Shown here: positions 37,151 through 54,200 of the stretch, piece by piece
How the letters are laid out: each line of letters starts with the position of its first letter
Numbering within the stretch: the stretch's first letter is position 1
NCBI RefSeq assembly: GCF_900700375.1
Contig: NC_041716.1
Coordinates: forward strand, 17,916,520 to 17,980,519
Source: Denticeps clupeoides
Taxonomy: Eukaryota; Chordata; Actinopteri; Clupeiformes; Denticipitidae
Reading direction: 5' to 3'
DNA length: 64,000 nt
The notes under the pieces: model-generated
Database searches by the model: none
Seen by the model: the letters and a program-made list of their open reading frames with translations, nothing else
What the model was told of the DNA's origin: nothing
Made by a program: the position numbers and the translations under genes

Positions 37151-38808
37151 GAACAAAGTGTATAATAAGAATATTTTATTAATTCAAATCTAGGATACCT
37201 TATTTTTGTGAGTGGCTGGGCCACCCACTAGAGATGAGGGCTCACATGCTTGGTTTCATCATTCATAATTGCAAAGGGGTTGGGGGGTCATGCCCCCCAC
37301 ATAAATCTGATCCAGCCAAAATATCTCCTCCCATGAAATCACATAATTCTGATTAATGCGTACATTTTATTGCTTTAATAACTTATTAATTTATTGATTA
37401 TTGATCACTTGATTTAATAACCTTGATATTTTCTTACTCGTTTTATTTGCCAGAATAATAGAAAGTTTTATCATCTGGTGATCTTGAACCGTGGCCGTTT
37501 TGTACATTTGAGCCATACACGGCATCACACACACACAGACAAAATTTGTGCCTTCTGCGCATTCAATCCGCTATTTTACATTCCCACCATGTGGGAATTT
37601 TTTGCTCTCACTTTTTTTGAGGTTTCTTTGGTTCTGCAATTTTTGCTCTCTTAGCAAACGCATGTTTTGTGAAAATTTTACTTTGATTAGGGCGTCACCT
37701 TGTGTTAAAACTACAAATTACATGACAGTTGAAAAAATTCATGTGTGGGCCACATTTCACTATATTTTAGTAGCAGGGCACCATTTGGACACCCCATGGT
37801 ATAAAAGTTATTGGCTACAGCAGGGGGACTTTCTGCTCATACAGCAGAATTGTTGCAGAACCTCTTGATCTTATGACATTAAGGCAGGGATTTATTCTCG
37901 AAGGTTATAGGTTGCTCCGTTCAGCTAACTACCAAGTTTCTAAGTGATAATATTGGTAGTCAGGTCACGTAGGTCACGTAGGTCACGCAGATTTTACTTT
38001 CATAATTATTTTCCTTCTAGTGTCAGAAAGCCGTCTGCATGCTAGCTCCTTCACCGTCACAGGGGCAGGAGTTTACATGTACATGGCGCTGAACGAATAA
38101 AATCCCGTTGGTCAGGTTATGATGGAAGCTTCGGTTTTGAAAGAAGGAAACCACGACATAAAAAAGTGATAATGCACATGGTTAAGTTTCATTTTCTGTT
38201 CCAACATTCACAGTTTATTTCTGTAACAGTGTAATCAGGATGAAGAACCATTTTTATTGTATATTTCCCTTGCGCATTCCCTGCATTGCTCCTTAAAAAG
38301 ACCCTAAATTAAAAAAAAAAACTCTTTGCAGATGGAAAGTGACTTTTTCTGAGACTACTGTCCCTACATGAGATTTCTGGTGTAAGACAGAAAGTGAAAG
38401 ACAATCAAAGGTTATAAATAAAACTGCCAAACTGAATCGTTTGGCCAATATATGCCATATTAAATTCCTTTATGTTACAACAAAGCAGACGGTGACAGTA
38501 TGTTCATATTCAGGTACCTTCATGTTACACATACTGTTCTCTGTTCAACAGTCATTATTATTTTAGTTTTTTTTGTAAGAATCATTGTCCATACCCTTCT
38601 CCCTTATAAAGCATATAAACTGCAATTTTAATGCAGAAATAGAAATAGATTGACAATTAAAAAAAATAAAGCTGGACTGTACAGTGCAAGTGTGCTATCA
38701 GGAGATGATATAAAGTAAGGTGCTTTAAGTTCACATATTTCCCACAATTCCTCTCTCCTGATGCTGACTCTTTTGCCAGTTGGATACATTGAGCAAGTCG
38801 AGCTCTGA

Positions 38809-43278
<4,470 letters not shown>

Positions 43279-44482
43279 GTCGCCCCCCCGAGATGGAAAC
43301 TCCGATGGAGAAGTTCTCGGCACCTACGGAACACGGGAGCTGCGGGGCATGGTCCTCCTCAGCCGCACGCAGCTTTCCGAAGCCTCTTTCCGGGAAATGA
43401 AAACGAAAGGGCCCGGATCTGCTGGCCGGGGAGGGGAAGGGCTGTAGCTCCGTGGGCAGCGACAAGGGAAGGATGAACCGAGGAATCGGTTCGAACCCGT
43501 TCGGAAGATGTCCTCTGAATACGTCCAGAAAAGAATTCACATAGACCATAAATGCAAAAGATTCTTTATTATTGGCTCTTTCGATGATGTAGACGAATAT
43601 ATCACACATAGCCGCGTAAAGTAAAAATGCAGGTCCAAAGTTTACTTTGAATTCTGGTGGTTGAGGTGAACATCGCAGTAGCGCCAGATCTCGGAAATAA
43701 ATTAATCAACAAGGAAAAAACAAAAAAAATGGAGTTCTCTGTTCAAAAGAAGGCCCAAATAATTATTTTATTGTTTTTATTACTGTTTTTATTTTACATA
43801 AATTACAAAATCATCCCTAGCAATGACTTGGCTAACATTTGGCATTAAAATGCTTACTTCTTTTTAAAACGGTCGTACTGATGAACCGTGATTTGGTTGG
43901 AAATTGCGCCACCTTTCGGTGTCCGAGTCTGCTGCACAAGCCCCGCCCCTTCCCAGAAAGACGCGTGTAGGCGACAGTCCGGTCCTAAGGTCTGAAAGTG
44001 AAGTTCAAGGTTGGCCGATCTGATCTTCTCGCTCCGCAGGTTGTTGTCGGAAACGATATCATTTAATTTATTGTCGAAAAGGCTCGTCGTCGATCGAAGG
44101 TGTGTTTTTCACCGACGGTGCAAATACACCCCAGCAGTTACGTAACGTTTTCAAATGTGTTATTTTACTCTTTATTCCGGATGATACGACGAGGCGGTGC
44201 AGCACCTGGAGAATAGGCTAAATATTTTCTAAATATGTGATAATATAATATTTTATTTTTCATATTAATGTCAGCAGCTTTGCCAAGAAACATGGTCACA
44301 GGAAGTCGACGTCTTGCTTAAACAGAAATGGCAAAAAAATTGACTGCATGCATGCTTGATTTAGGAAACGGTGTAAAATATTGTATTATATTTAATACAA
44401 TGTATTAAGAATGTATTACCTTTTGCTGCTGCAGTGTGGTTTTTTTTTCTCCTGATTTTTGCTTTGTCCTTGTGAGAAATAG
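43279..44482. promoter_or_regulatory. Shared head-to-head promoter region of etv7 and the methyltransferase gene
   Basis: 1.2 kb separates the two start codons. The etv7 side (43180-43520) is GC- and CpG-rich. A second CpG-bearing block at 43900-44110 probably holds the methyltransferase first, non-coding exon. No classical TATA box or named operator is certain. Confidence 0.45.
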
Positions 44483-45237
44483 ATGTTGGCCAAAAAAATA
44501 GGTGAACAACTTCAGCGGCCGACAAAGTCTATTGGTGGATGGCTGGCGGACAAGTTCTTTAAATGGCACAACACTGTTTTGGAGGAAAACGCTGTGAAAC
44601 TCAGTGCCATCTCGCCAGATCAGACGGTTCTGGAGCTCGGCCATGGACCGGGTCTGGGGTTAGAGGTGGCTGCGTCCCTCCTCCCGGGGCCCAGGGGGAA
44701 GCTGCTCGGGGTAGACTACTCAGAATACATGCACCAGTTGGCCAGCAAGAGGCTGCAGCCCTTCATCACTCGTGGGAAGGTGACCCTGTACCTGTGTGAC
44801 CTTGCGGCAATGCCCATAGAGGACAGCAGTGTGGACAAGGTTTACCACTGCAACTGCTATTACTTCTGGCCTGACCTGAGAGCTGCCGCGACCGAGATCC
44901 ACCGTGTCATGAAACCAGGTATACAAATAGTAGAATAAAAAGGCCTAGGAGTAAAGTGAGGGCAATGAAACAATGTGCGTTTGATGTTCTTGAATGCTTG
45001 CCATTTTATTTTAATGTATTGTTTTTATGGTTAAATATAGGGGCATTGATGGTGACCACACTCAGGCTTAAAAGTGTGGCCCTTGTGGCATCCAAAAATA
45101 TGCTTCCCACTGAAAACTGGCAACCAGACATTTACATAGAAGCCTTAAAAGCCACTGGCTTCACTAACGTCCGCATGGAGGACAGAACTGACAAGAATAT
45201 CACCTTTCAAGCCATTTTCGCCACTGCCTCAAAGTAA
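44483..45237 (+). CDS. Class I SAM-dependent methyltransferase, two exons, unnamed
   Basis: Exons are 44483-44918 and 45041-45237, joined at a phase-1 GT-AG intron, coding 210 residues. The Rossmann-type methyltransferase core (Methyltransf_11-like) is visible: motif I VLELGHGPGLG (49-59) binds S-adenosylmethionine, Asp78 in LLGVDYSEYM is the acidic end of beta-2, Asp106 in LYLCDLAAMP lies near the adenine, and CNCYYFWPDLRAA with HRVMKPG forms post-motif regions. No signal peptide or membrane segment is seen, so it is probably cytosolic. The substrate cannot be read from the sequence; small bacterial-type methyltransferases are similar in layout. The start is the first ATG after a stop codon (TAG at 44480-44482) in the same frame. 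The gene is head to head with etv7 and upstream of ube2t on the same strand. Confidence 0.85.
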
Positions 45238-46070
45238 GCATTTCCTGTGTTAGTACTGACCTGGTGCATGGAGTCATGATGTTAGCGTGAAAAGGTATGA
45301 TTATCTTGTCAATAAAACTACACGTTACCAAACACATCCATGCCCTGACTATGAATTTACGTCTTCCATGAGAAAGCACGAAACTCACTTTATCTAAACG
45401 GTTAATGGGAATTCATTACACACAAGCTGATACAATACAATCATGGAAATTGTTAAAGACAGTTAAATGAGTTTTTCCTTTATTCAACACAAAATCAACA
45501 CAAAAATCACAAACACTAAACCAAAAACCTGAACATGTCATTAAAAAATTATTTTCTCCAATAAAATTAATAAACACATGAAAATTAAAATGCATACCAA
45601 GGTTTGAGTCTCCAATGCTTTCCTCGTGCTTTTCCTCTTTTTCCACTTACTTTTATAATACATTCTCTCTTTTTATAACAGTATTTACTCAGTGCATTCA
45701 TTAATTACATTTTCTAAACCCGAAATCATAAAAAGCTAGATTCGGTTTCTTGAGCTGCGCTGTTAATCATGGCACTTGTAGTTTTCGATTGACCTGCCGA
45801 TCAGGTTCTACGTACTCAGAAAAACTACATCTCCCATGATTCTTTTCGTTAAGCGGTAGTGTGTAGAAGACGAGGGAACCTTGAAAAACAGCTCCCGGCT
45901 AAACGCCGCGTACTTAGCAGTTCAGCACAGCGGCGTCATCGCTAATGGTCTCTTTTTGGTAGTTGAATTCAAGTTCGTCCATCCTCGTTTGCGCCAACGG
46001 TGGCAGCTTTCGAGGTTTGGAGCACAGGCGCCGAAGTAAAATTGAGAAGGTGAGCGTTACTGGAGCAGCC
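45238..46070 (+). other. Spacer and promoter region of ube2t
   Basis: 3'UTR of the methyltransferase gene, then the ube2t promoter. A possible 5' donor GAAG/GTGAGC lies at 46047-46054, just before the start codon. Confidence 0.4.
45824..45842 (+). promoter_or_regulatory. ZNF143/Staf-like binding site
   Basis: ACTACATCTCCCATGATTC fits the vertebrate SBS consensus (ACTACAATTCCCATNATGC) at nearly every fixed base. It lies about 230 bp before the ube2t start. Confidence 0.6.
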
Positions 46071-47236
46071 ATGCAGAGAAGCGCTCGCCTGAAACGCGAA
46101 GTTCAGATGCTCGACACCGAGCCGCCTCCCGGCATATCTTGCTGGCTTCTGGAGGGACAAATGGATGAAATGCGAGCACGTAAGTCCGTCGTTGGGAAAT
46201 GGGGTTGTGTTTAGTAGGCTTTCTGTCACTGTCTGAAGCAGCCTGTTCCCTACAGAGATTGTTGGAGGCTCAAGCACGCCATATGAAGGAGGGATTTTTT
46301 CATTGGAAATAAAAATTCCCGAAAGGTGTGTTGTTTTTTCTAATGACGCTTTTCCGTGATAACGGTGTCAGGATAAATTTAATAAAAACATAAATTTTCA
46401 TTAAGGTACCCGTTTGAGCCGCCTAAAGTGCGGTTTCTAACACCGATATACCATCCTAACATCGACAACGCGGGCCGCGTTTGCCTCGATGCTCTAAAAC
46501 TTCCACCCAAGGTAAAAAAAAAAAAAAAAAAACCCGCTTTCTGGCTGCGTGTGGTAAATATCGGTAAGATGTCCCCGTGTGCTGCTCAGGGTGCCTGGAA
46601 GCCTTCTCTCAACATCTCCACGGTGCTGACCTCCATCCAGCTGCTTATGGCCGAACCGAATCCCGATGATCCGCTCATGGCTGATATCGTGAGTCGCGAT
46701 GCACAAAATACACACAAACGCACACGTCACGTTCCTCATGTCTGCCTGTGCACGTCTAGTCTGCAGAGTACAAGTACAGTAAACAGGTGTTCCAGGAGAA
46801 AGCGAGGAGCTGGACTGTAAAACATGCCTGCCAGAGGAACGACGTAAGTTCGTCCTGCTTATTATTAGCTTGTTGCACATCCCTGCACCACTAGATGGCG
46901 CTCTTCATCCTTGCTCTGATTAGCCAGCCATCAAATTATGACCAAATATTTGTTGTCGATGGATTGTTGTTGTCTCCCATCACTAATACGTCCCACCCAG
47001 TCCCACCACACAATCAATGTTACTCACATTGTGTTGTAATGTTACGGCTGATCGGCGACTTTTTCCATTTATTCACATTTAACTCTTCCTTCATCATCGG
47101 TGTTCATTTACAGGGTCCGATGAAAGCAGGAGACGAACGCAGTACAGCAGAATGCAGTAAGGAAAACGTGTCCCGCAAGCGGGACGCTCTCAGTGAACTG
47201 CAGCAAACGGAGGACTCCAAAAAATTCTGTCTTTAA
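46071..47236 (+). CDS. ube2t: Ubiquitin-conjugating enzyme E2 T, six exons
   Basis: Exons are 46071-46179, 46256-46325, 46406-46511, 46590-46688, 46760-46843 and 47114-47236, in frame for 196 residues (human UBE2T 197). The UBC fold shows the N-terminal helix [14 protein letters not shown], the YHPN motif (75-78), catalytic Cys86 in GRVCLDAL, Lys91 (the autoubiquitination site in human) and [11 protein letters not shown] (118-128). The family is the nuclear E2 of the Fanconi anaemia pathway; with FANCL it monoubiquitinates FANCD2-FANCI at crosslinked DNA. The C-terminal tail is basic and acidic and poorly conserved, ending SKKFCL. The start was chosen to match the family N-terminus, although the frame is open further upstream. 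The gene is tail to tail with lgr6, the same pairing as at human 1q32. A ZNF143-like site lies about 230 bp upstream. Confidence 0.95.
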
Positions 47237-48266
47237 TTTCGTCTGTGTTAATTTCATCTGATGTTTTGAATGTTTCAGTGTGACAGAGTAAAACTTATTT
47301 TACAATACCAAGGCCTGGTTAATTTCTAAAGCACAATGTTCACTCATTTGCTTAGGATAATACTTTTATTTAATGTTTAATTTTATTTAAATCATATATC
47401 TTTTATAAGTACAAAGAGATATTAAAGTATGTACATCCAAAACTGGTGTTTTAATATAAAATTAAACTTTTGAAAAGCTTTTTGAGTAGAAAGACAATCA
47501 AGACACAATGTAATTGCATGCTAATTCAGAGGTAGTTACACTGTACATCTAGCTTACTTTACAAATGAGAAAGAAAGGTCCTCCAGAACATTAGAATAAT
47601 TAAAGACATTTAACTGAAACTTCCTCATGTAAGAATCTTATGCGACTTGCATATAACAACGACAAACAGCAGATTATAGTGAACCGAATTGTCATTCTTG
47701 GTATGGACAAGGGTTGAAGTCCTGAGTAATAAAAATCCTACACCCATTTTAACCATGTGAGCATCTTAACGTAAACTCAGTTTATAAATATGACTCCTAA
47801 ATTACTTTAAATCTACTTTAATTACAAGGAAAAAAAATATTTAGACCTTTACAAAGGAGGGTGTTTCAAAGAGTGTTTCGGGTTCCGCCTACATTCACTT
47901 GGCCACTTTCAGAAAATTGCTGACTTGTTTTTATGTGCCACTTCCAAATGTGTGTTCTGTCAGCACATCTTCAGGCATCATGGGTAATGTGCTGGTCAAG
48001 TGCAAGTTTTATCAAGTGTAAGTTTCATAAAAACTGCTGTTGCTGAGAATGTGTCTAAGAGCTAAAAGGTCAACAATTTATGCTTTTTGCTCATGTGACA
48101 GTTTGACATAAGAGGTCGATTGCATATGCTTATATAAATAAACTTTGTTTCTTAGTTACTGCACGATTCACAATGAGTCACGGAAGGTCCAATAAAAAGA
48201 AAGAAGTCCAGACAGATGAAACATGCTTCACATGGTCCGTAAGGCCTCAAATTGTCCCGTGTTGTT
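47237..48266. other. Tail-to-tail spacer of ube2t and lgr6
   Basis: AT-rich sequence that must hold both 3'UTRs. No ORF or repeat is recognised. Confidence 0.5.
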
Positions 48267-51200
48267 TTATAAGTGAGATGATGGTTGATGGACATCACAG
48301 ACCAAGCAGTTGCTGCTGACACTGTCCAGCACGTTGCTCTTCAGCAGCTCCTCCTCCTTAACACAAAAACTTGGGATTGGTCCAGCCACGTTCTCCTGAG
48401 CTGCTGCTTGGACTTTCTGTTGGCAGGCGATGATGGGGACGGGGGAAAGCCACTGGTAGCAATCGCCCGTCTCCAGACTGGGTAAGGTCTCAAACATGGT
48501 GTCCACTTCAGTGAAAGACACCAGGGCTTGTGTGGAATCGTACGAGCTCTTCTCTGTCTCCAGAGAAGCAAACGAGTCCAGCGCTTCCTCTGGTGGCAAG
48601 CTGGCTCGTCCGCAGAACATCCTGGCGTCCTCGCGGAAGTGCGGGTTGAACAGGAGGTAGAGCAACGGGTTCAAGCAGGCAGGCAGAGGCAGGGCCACCA
48701 GGAGCACGGACTTGACCACCTCCTCGGCCACGGAGAACAGGCCGAGCAGGGAGGAGAAGGTGAGGAAGGCCACGGGGCAGTAGAGCAGGCAGTTGGTGAA
48801 GATGAGCCAGGCCACGTGCTTTATCATGGCGCAGTCCCAGATGCTTTCAAACTCGCCCTTGATCAGGTCCCAGTAGAGCTTGATGTAGGTGCCGGTGATG
48901 ATGAGGAAGCAGAGCGAGTTCATCATTATAAGGGCCACCATGAAGCCTAGAGTGGATGGATGGCCCTCGGGCAGTGGTGACGGTAAGCACAGCGGCGTGC
49001 CCCCATACTCGCCTATCTTGATCAGCGGCAGTGCCGCCACGAGAACGGAGAGGAGCACGCAGGCCAGGGCGGCCGCCCGCACGCTCCCGGACGAGGGAGA
49101 CTTGCCGTAGGCACGTACGCAGGACACGGAAATGCCACACTGCACTGCGGCCAGAGTGAGGAAGAGGATGGAGGCTTCAGAAGCCAATATGGTGACGAAG
49201 CCGGTCGCCTGGCAACCCACGCCCGACTCCCAGCGGGCGCCGTGCTGCGCGAACTCTCCGAACGTCAGAACGTCCACCACCACCAGGGTGCCGGTGCAGA
49301 GGCCCGTCAGGAAGTTGGCACCACTGATGGCGCCAATGATGAACTTGAGCGGGGACAGGTAGCTGGGCGAGCCGAACACGGACATGAGGAGCAGGCCGTT
49401 CCCCACGAGGGACAGCAGCGCGATGGCCCACATGCTCAAACGGACCACCCAGCCATCAAACATGTCCTCGCAGGGTTTAAAGGGACCTGCAGACAGGACA
49501 GGAGGAAGGTTTGTTGGTGTCCAAATCGCTTTCTGATTTGCGGTGAAGTCCGGACATACCTGGCAGGGGTGTGCACTGCACGCTTGTTTGGAGTTTGGAT
49601 TCGTCCAGTTCCATCTGGAATTCTTCCACATCTGAGTCATCTACAACAAAGACACAAATGATACATGATGCGGGGACGGGGACGTTTGAACCTGGGTCTT
49701 CTGGTTCCCCACTAGGCTTCAATTTTTGAGCCAGTCCTTCAAGGGTTGGAAAAAAGTTCAACCCCAGGGAAGACCTAGGTGGGACCTCCTTGAACAGAGG
49801 TGCGAACAACAGTTTCAAAACTGTGAACATGTACGATAAGTGATTTAGTAGTATTCATCATCATCATCATCAAATGATGAAAGCACCTGTTTTATGAGCT
49901 AGATACATTTATCATGTAGTTACAGTGAATATTTAAGTGGACAATCATACAACGTTTCATTAATGCATGTGTGTAAAAATATGTACATCTGGCATGTTTT
50001 AATCGTACAAATGAAATATAACCGTGTTTCCACCTAATCAACATTTTAAACATTTTTACACTCACTCACACACTTTCCACAACCGCTTAGTCCTGCCCGA
50101 GCCCATCCCTGTACACTAGACCCAGGGTGAGGCGCCAGTCCACCACAGGGGGCGCACACACACACACGTACCATTCACTCACCCCCACGGACAATCTGCA
50201 CCAGACAGACTTCTGGGACACGCCTTACACGTGACAGCCGGCGGAGAACTTACAGCTGTAGGTGTGAACAGGAAGCAATGCAGCGGCCTTCTTGTGCAGC
50301 TCGTCCTCCTCACTCGTCTGCTCCATGTTCCACTGAGCGGCAGGCCTGTGAGCGCTGCAGGCCCCGTACACACAGCACTGGTAGGCGTAGGGCATCTCCA
50401 CCACCCTGTGGCAGAAGGTCCACATTATCCACACATCCCTACTGACGGTTCAACCGGAAGTAATAAATGGAAGTAATAAATTGTGGGTTTCTTGCTCTGT
50501 CCTCGCCCAAGCCCTTTAATTGTTCACTCAGATTTTTTATATTCAGTGTCATGCTGGAGCCAGAGCGCCACCTACCTAAGAGAAACTCGCCAAACAGGGA
50601 CTTTTTTTAACACCCAAAAATGTATGTACTCACAACCGAGCTTCCATTGTACTCTATATGGTATGGTATGTATTATTCCGAGGTTATATGGTTTAATGTC
50701 AGGGTTAATTGTCTTAGCAGTCAAGTAAAATTTTCAGTGTTACAATAAATGAGCGAAACAGGATCACCAGTGACTTGGTTTATTTTTAAAAATGCTCCTC
50801 ACGGGCCTCTAGTTTTTACATTCACATGGCACCATAAAGTTATTGACTCCGTCCCTTATTGGTAAATGTCCTAAAAGTGTGACTGAAGCCATTTTGCGCC
50901 GTTCTACCTCATCTGGGGAAAGTCTTCCACCCTGAACAAGCTGGAGAGAGCCACGTTTCCTCTCAGCTTTAGGTGCGTCAGGCCAAACAGTCCCTCCAAG
51001 GGCAACACCTTCAGATGGTTTTCTGTCAGGTCCCTGCGTGAAGAGATAGGACATTTGCCGTTTCGACAGAATTCATGGCAGGTGGTGCGTTGGAGACTCA
51101 AAGTAGATTCAATCTGATGCGTCTGCCCCACAGTGAAGGGGATTTCATTATTATGACCGCAGCTTTCTCAGAACCTACGCCCAGATAATTATCTTGACAC

Positions 51201-54200
51201 AAGTGACACAAACATTCAATGCTGGTTGAGGGAATCTGAATGCAGAAGGGTTTTTGGCGAGCCAGGCTTCCATTAAATCGTTGGCATGCTGGCATCTGTT
51301 CAGATGCCTCTGGAAGTGGAAGAAGCGGGGTGTGCATGCCGTTCAAGGATGGGGGCTCACAATTTAACCAGGGACTGCAGTGACGTGAAGGCGTCCGCGT
51401 GGATGGCCTCGATGCCGTTCCAGCTGAGGTCTCTGCAGGGAAAGACGGGGTGCGACAGATGAGCATCTAAACATGGAAGCGTTCGTACTGACTGTTGCAC
51501 AACGTGGCCAAAAGATGGGAGTGTTGTGCAATGTGTGACCTTCTCCACTAATCAGCCCTTTTAAAAGGATGTTCTGAATTAGTTTGCCCAGGTCTGAAAG
51601 TAGTTCTCAGAGGAAAGAGGCTAAAGAGGGGTGAAGTGTGCGTGTGCGAATAGTGCGTGTGAGTCCCGGTGTGTCCCCTGGACACCAAGCGTCCATTTGC
51701 GTAAGAAGGACGTGCTGAGGTCACGCTGCACATCATTAGCGTGTGTGCGAGTGCGGGAGGGCACTTACAGCGAGTGGAGAGCAGTGAGGTGCTGGAACGT
51801 GTTTGCTCCGATCTCTCGGATCTGATTGTGCTGGAGTCCTCTGCGAAGAGTCAAAACAAAAACACGAATGTTACCTCGACTGCACTGCTGCTAATTTGCT
51901 CGCTCTGGGCGTTGTACCCACGTGGGTTAGGCCGTGCCCATGACTCTATCGGGGACGTTTATTGTTGAAATGATGTCATGTGGAGGAATGGCCTCTCTAA
52001 TGAGGAATGTGGATGATGATGGTGGCGCTGGGTGGTGTCGGAATGTGTTGCAGAGGAATATGACTTAATCTGAGGCAATGGGCAGAAGTGCTCTCACACT
52101 CACATTTCCTGGAGAGATCTGCAGTGACCAAAGCTGGGCAGCTCTGCGATCTGATTATGGGACAGTTCTCTGGAAAACACGAGATGTTTTTAAAGGCCCC
52201 CGCTTTCTGTGTAGATCTCATCACTCACAGAGACATTCACACAAGACACATGAAATCATGTACGCTCATACGTCACGTAAAGGTATGAATTACGAGTATG
52301 TTTGAACATGTTTTACCCAGATATTAAAATATGAAAAGTGAAAGTGAAGTGATTGTCACTTGTGATACACAGCAGCACAGCACACGGTGCACACAGTGAA
52401 ATTTGTCCTCTGCATTTAACCCATCACCCTGAGTGAGCAGTGGGCAGCCATGACAGGCGCCCGGGGAGCAGTGTGTGGTGACGGTGCTTTGCTCAGTGCC
52501 ACCTCAGTGGCACCTTGGCGGATCGGGATTCGAACCGGCAACCTTCTGATTTCGGGGCCGCTTCCTTAACCGCTAGGCCACCACTGCCCCAGATATGCCC
52601 CAAATATGGCAGTTAACAGTCAGCATCCACCTGTATAACTCTTGTGCTGGGACAGTACCCATCCAGAAGTAGGAAGATAAACAAAAAACTAGATCTCCTT
52701 TCACAAGATCTATAGGAACTATGATTTAGGTCCCTTTGGTGCAAAAGTGATAAATGTCAGGATATAACTATGTATTACTGTGCATTGTGCTTTATTTCAT
52801 GATGTTTCATGATAATTTCCTTAAAATATCAGAACTCTGTTTATGATCTTGGTGCAGTTCTGTGTTGACACCTATCCACACACACAATGGCTTCAAACAT
52901 GCAAAAAAAAAGAAAAAAGAAAGAACAGACTGACACCACATCACCTCGATTAAACAGGTGTAGTGGAAGGTCCATCTTCAATGGTCAATAATAAAACAAT
53001 TTTTATGTATCTTTTCTCATCTAAACTGATCGACTGCCTTGTCTGGGACTGGAGAGCTGCTGCACCTTCAGACCAACAGTTTCCGTCACCGTCTCTCACG
53101 TTTACTTCGCCAATTCTGGATTAGAATGGTTCTGCGTAGACGAGGTATTTTGGCCGGCCGGAAAACAGTCCCCAAAGTGTTAATATTCTGCAAAATCTCA
53201 GTGTTTTCTTCATGTCCCATTCCCGGAGGTTAGTAACACTGCCTTCCCTTGTGAGCTTCTGTGATTGAAGTTTTCCACTTGAAAGTGCTTTACTCCGTGC
53301 TGAAAGCACTGCAGCAATTTTCAGATTTTTTTTTTTTACGGTGAAGTATGAAAGACTGACCAAAATCTTGATCAGTGGCATACCCACAAACCTTGGAAAT
53401 TCTTAAACATTATAAGGACAGTGAGCACTTTATAACAACAATATAGACTTTGGCAGATTCAACTTTGCAAACCCTATTTCCATGGTTTCCATAATTCAAT
53501 GTATAATATAAGTACTTGTTTACCCTTGTGGATCCCAATTGTTGGCCAAAAGTTGACCCGCCTGTTCTGGAAAGTTGTCTGTCGGTGCATTTCCAGCATA
53601 CAACGTGAGGTGGAATTACATTTGCTGTGTTCCTGGCCACTTTAACTGATAACAGTAACGAAGCTCTTCCAGAAAGAACAGCAGCGCACGCATACCAGGC
53701 CTTGTTGTGGAACACACCATTCATTTGCTGCAGAGAAATTGCCATTCTAACGAAATGTTGGAAAGAAAGCTGGAATGCTTACAGGATTCTCAGTTTGGGC
53801 AGCTGCTGGCAGAGGTTTTGAGGCAGTACAGTCAGACCAGCCCTTGTGAGAGTGCTGAGAAACAAAAGGGATGAGAAGGTTTAGGCCAAGCTGAGCCAGC
53901 ATCCATACTGTGCAAAAACAGAAATGAGTAATAATTGGTATCAAGGCATGTACAGTATACTGTCATCGCTCACTCACTTTCCATAACCAGTCCTCCTCGT
54001 TCACTCACACACTTACACCAATGGACAATTCAGGGTCACCAGTTCCCCTAGTGTACATGCCTTTGGACGGTGGGAGGAAGCTGGACAACCCAGAGGAAAC
54101 CCGCGCCAACACGGGGAGAGCATGTAAACTCTGAACTGGGATTCAGAATCCACGTCACTAACAGGTGCGCCACCATACAGTCCAGTGTTACTGCTATATG

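Larger units (their letters stand above)
34186..38808. other. Intergenic region between pnpla1 and etv7
   Basis: Holds the pnpla1 promoter side (no motif I can defend), two Tc1 relics and one SINE. A short tandem repeat of GTCACGTAG units lies at about 37965-37989. The rest is unassigned. Confidence 0.5.

Noticed and set aside
46494-46880. Minus-strand ORF ending in a Phe run
   Set aside because: Antisense of ube2t exons and the poly-A tract after exon 3.
49560-49640. ATG at 49640 as the start of a separate short receptor
   Set aside because: It is an internal lgr6 exon preceded by a splice acceptor; LRR and hinge exons upstream join in phase.
52526-52580. Possible tRNA gene from intact box A and box B
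   Set aside because: The boxes belong to the head of a SINE repeated many times in the window; no cloverleaf free of the SINE body.
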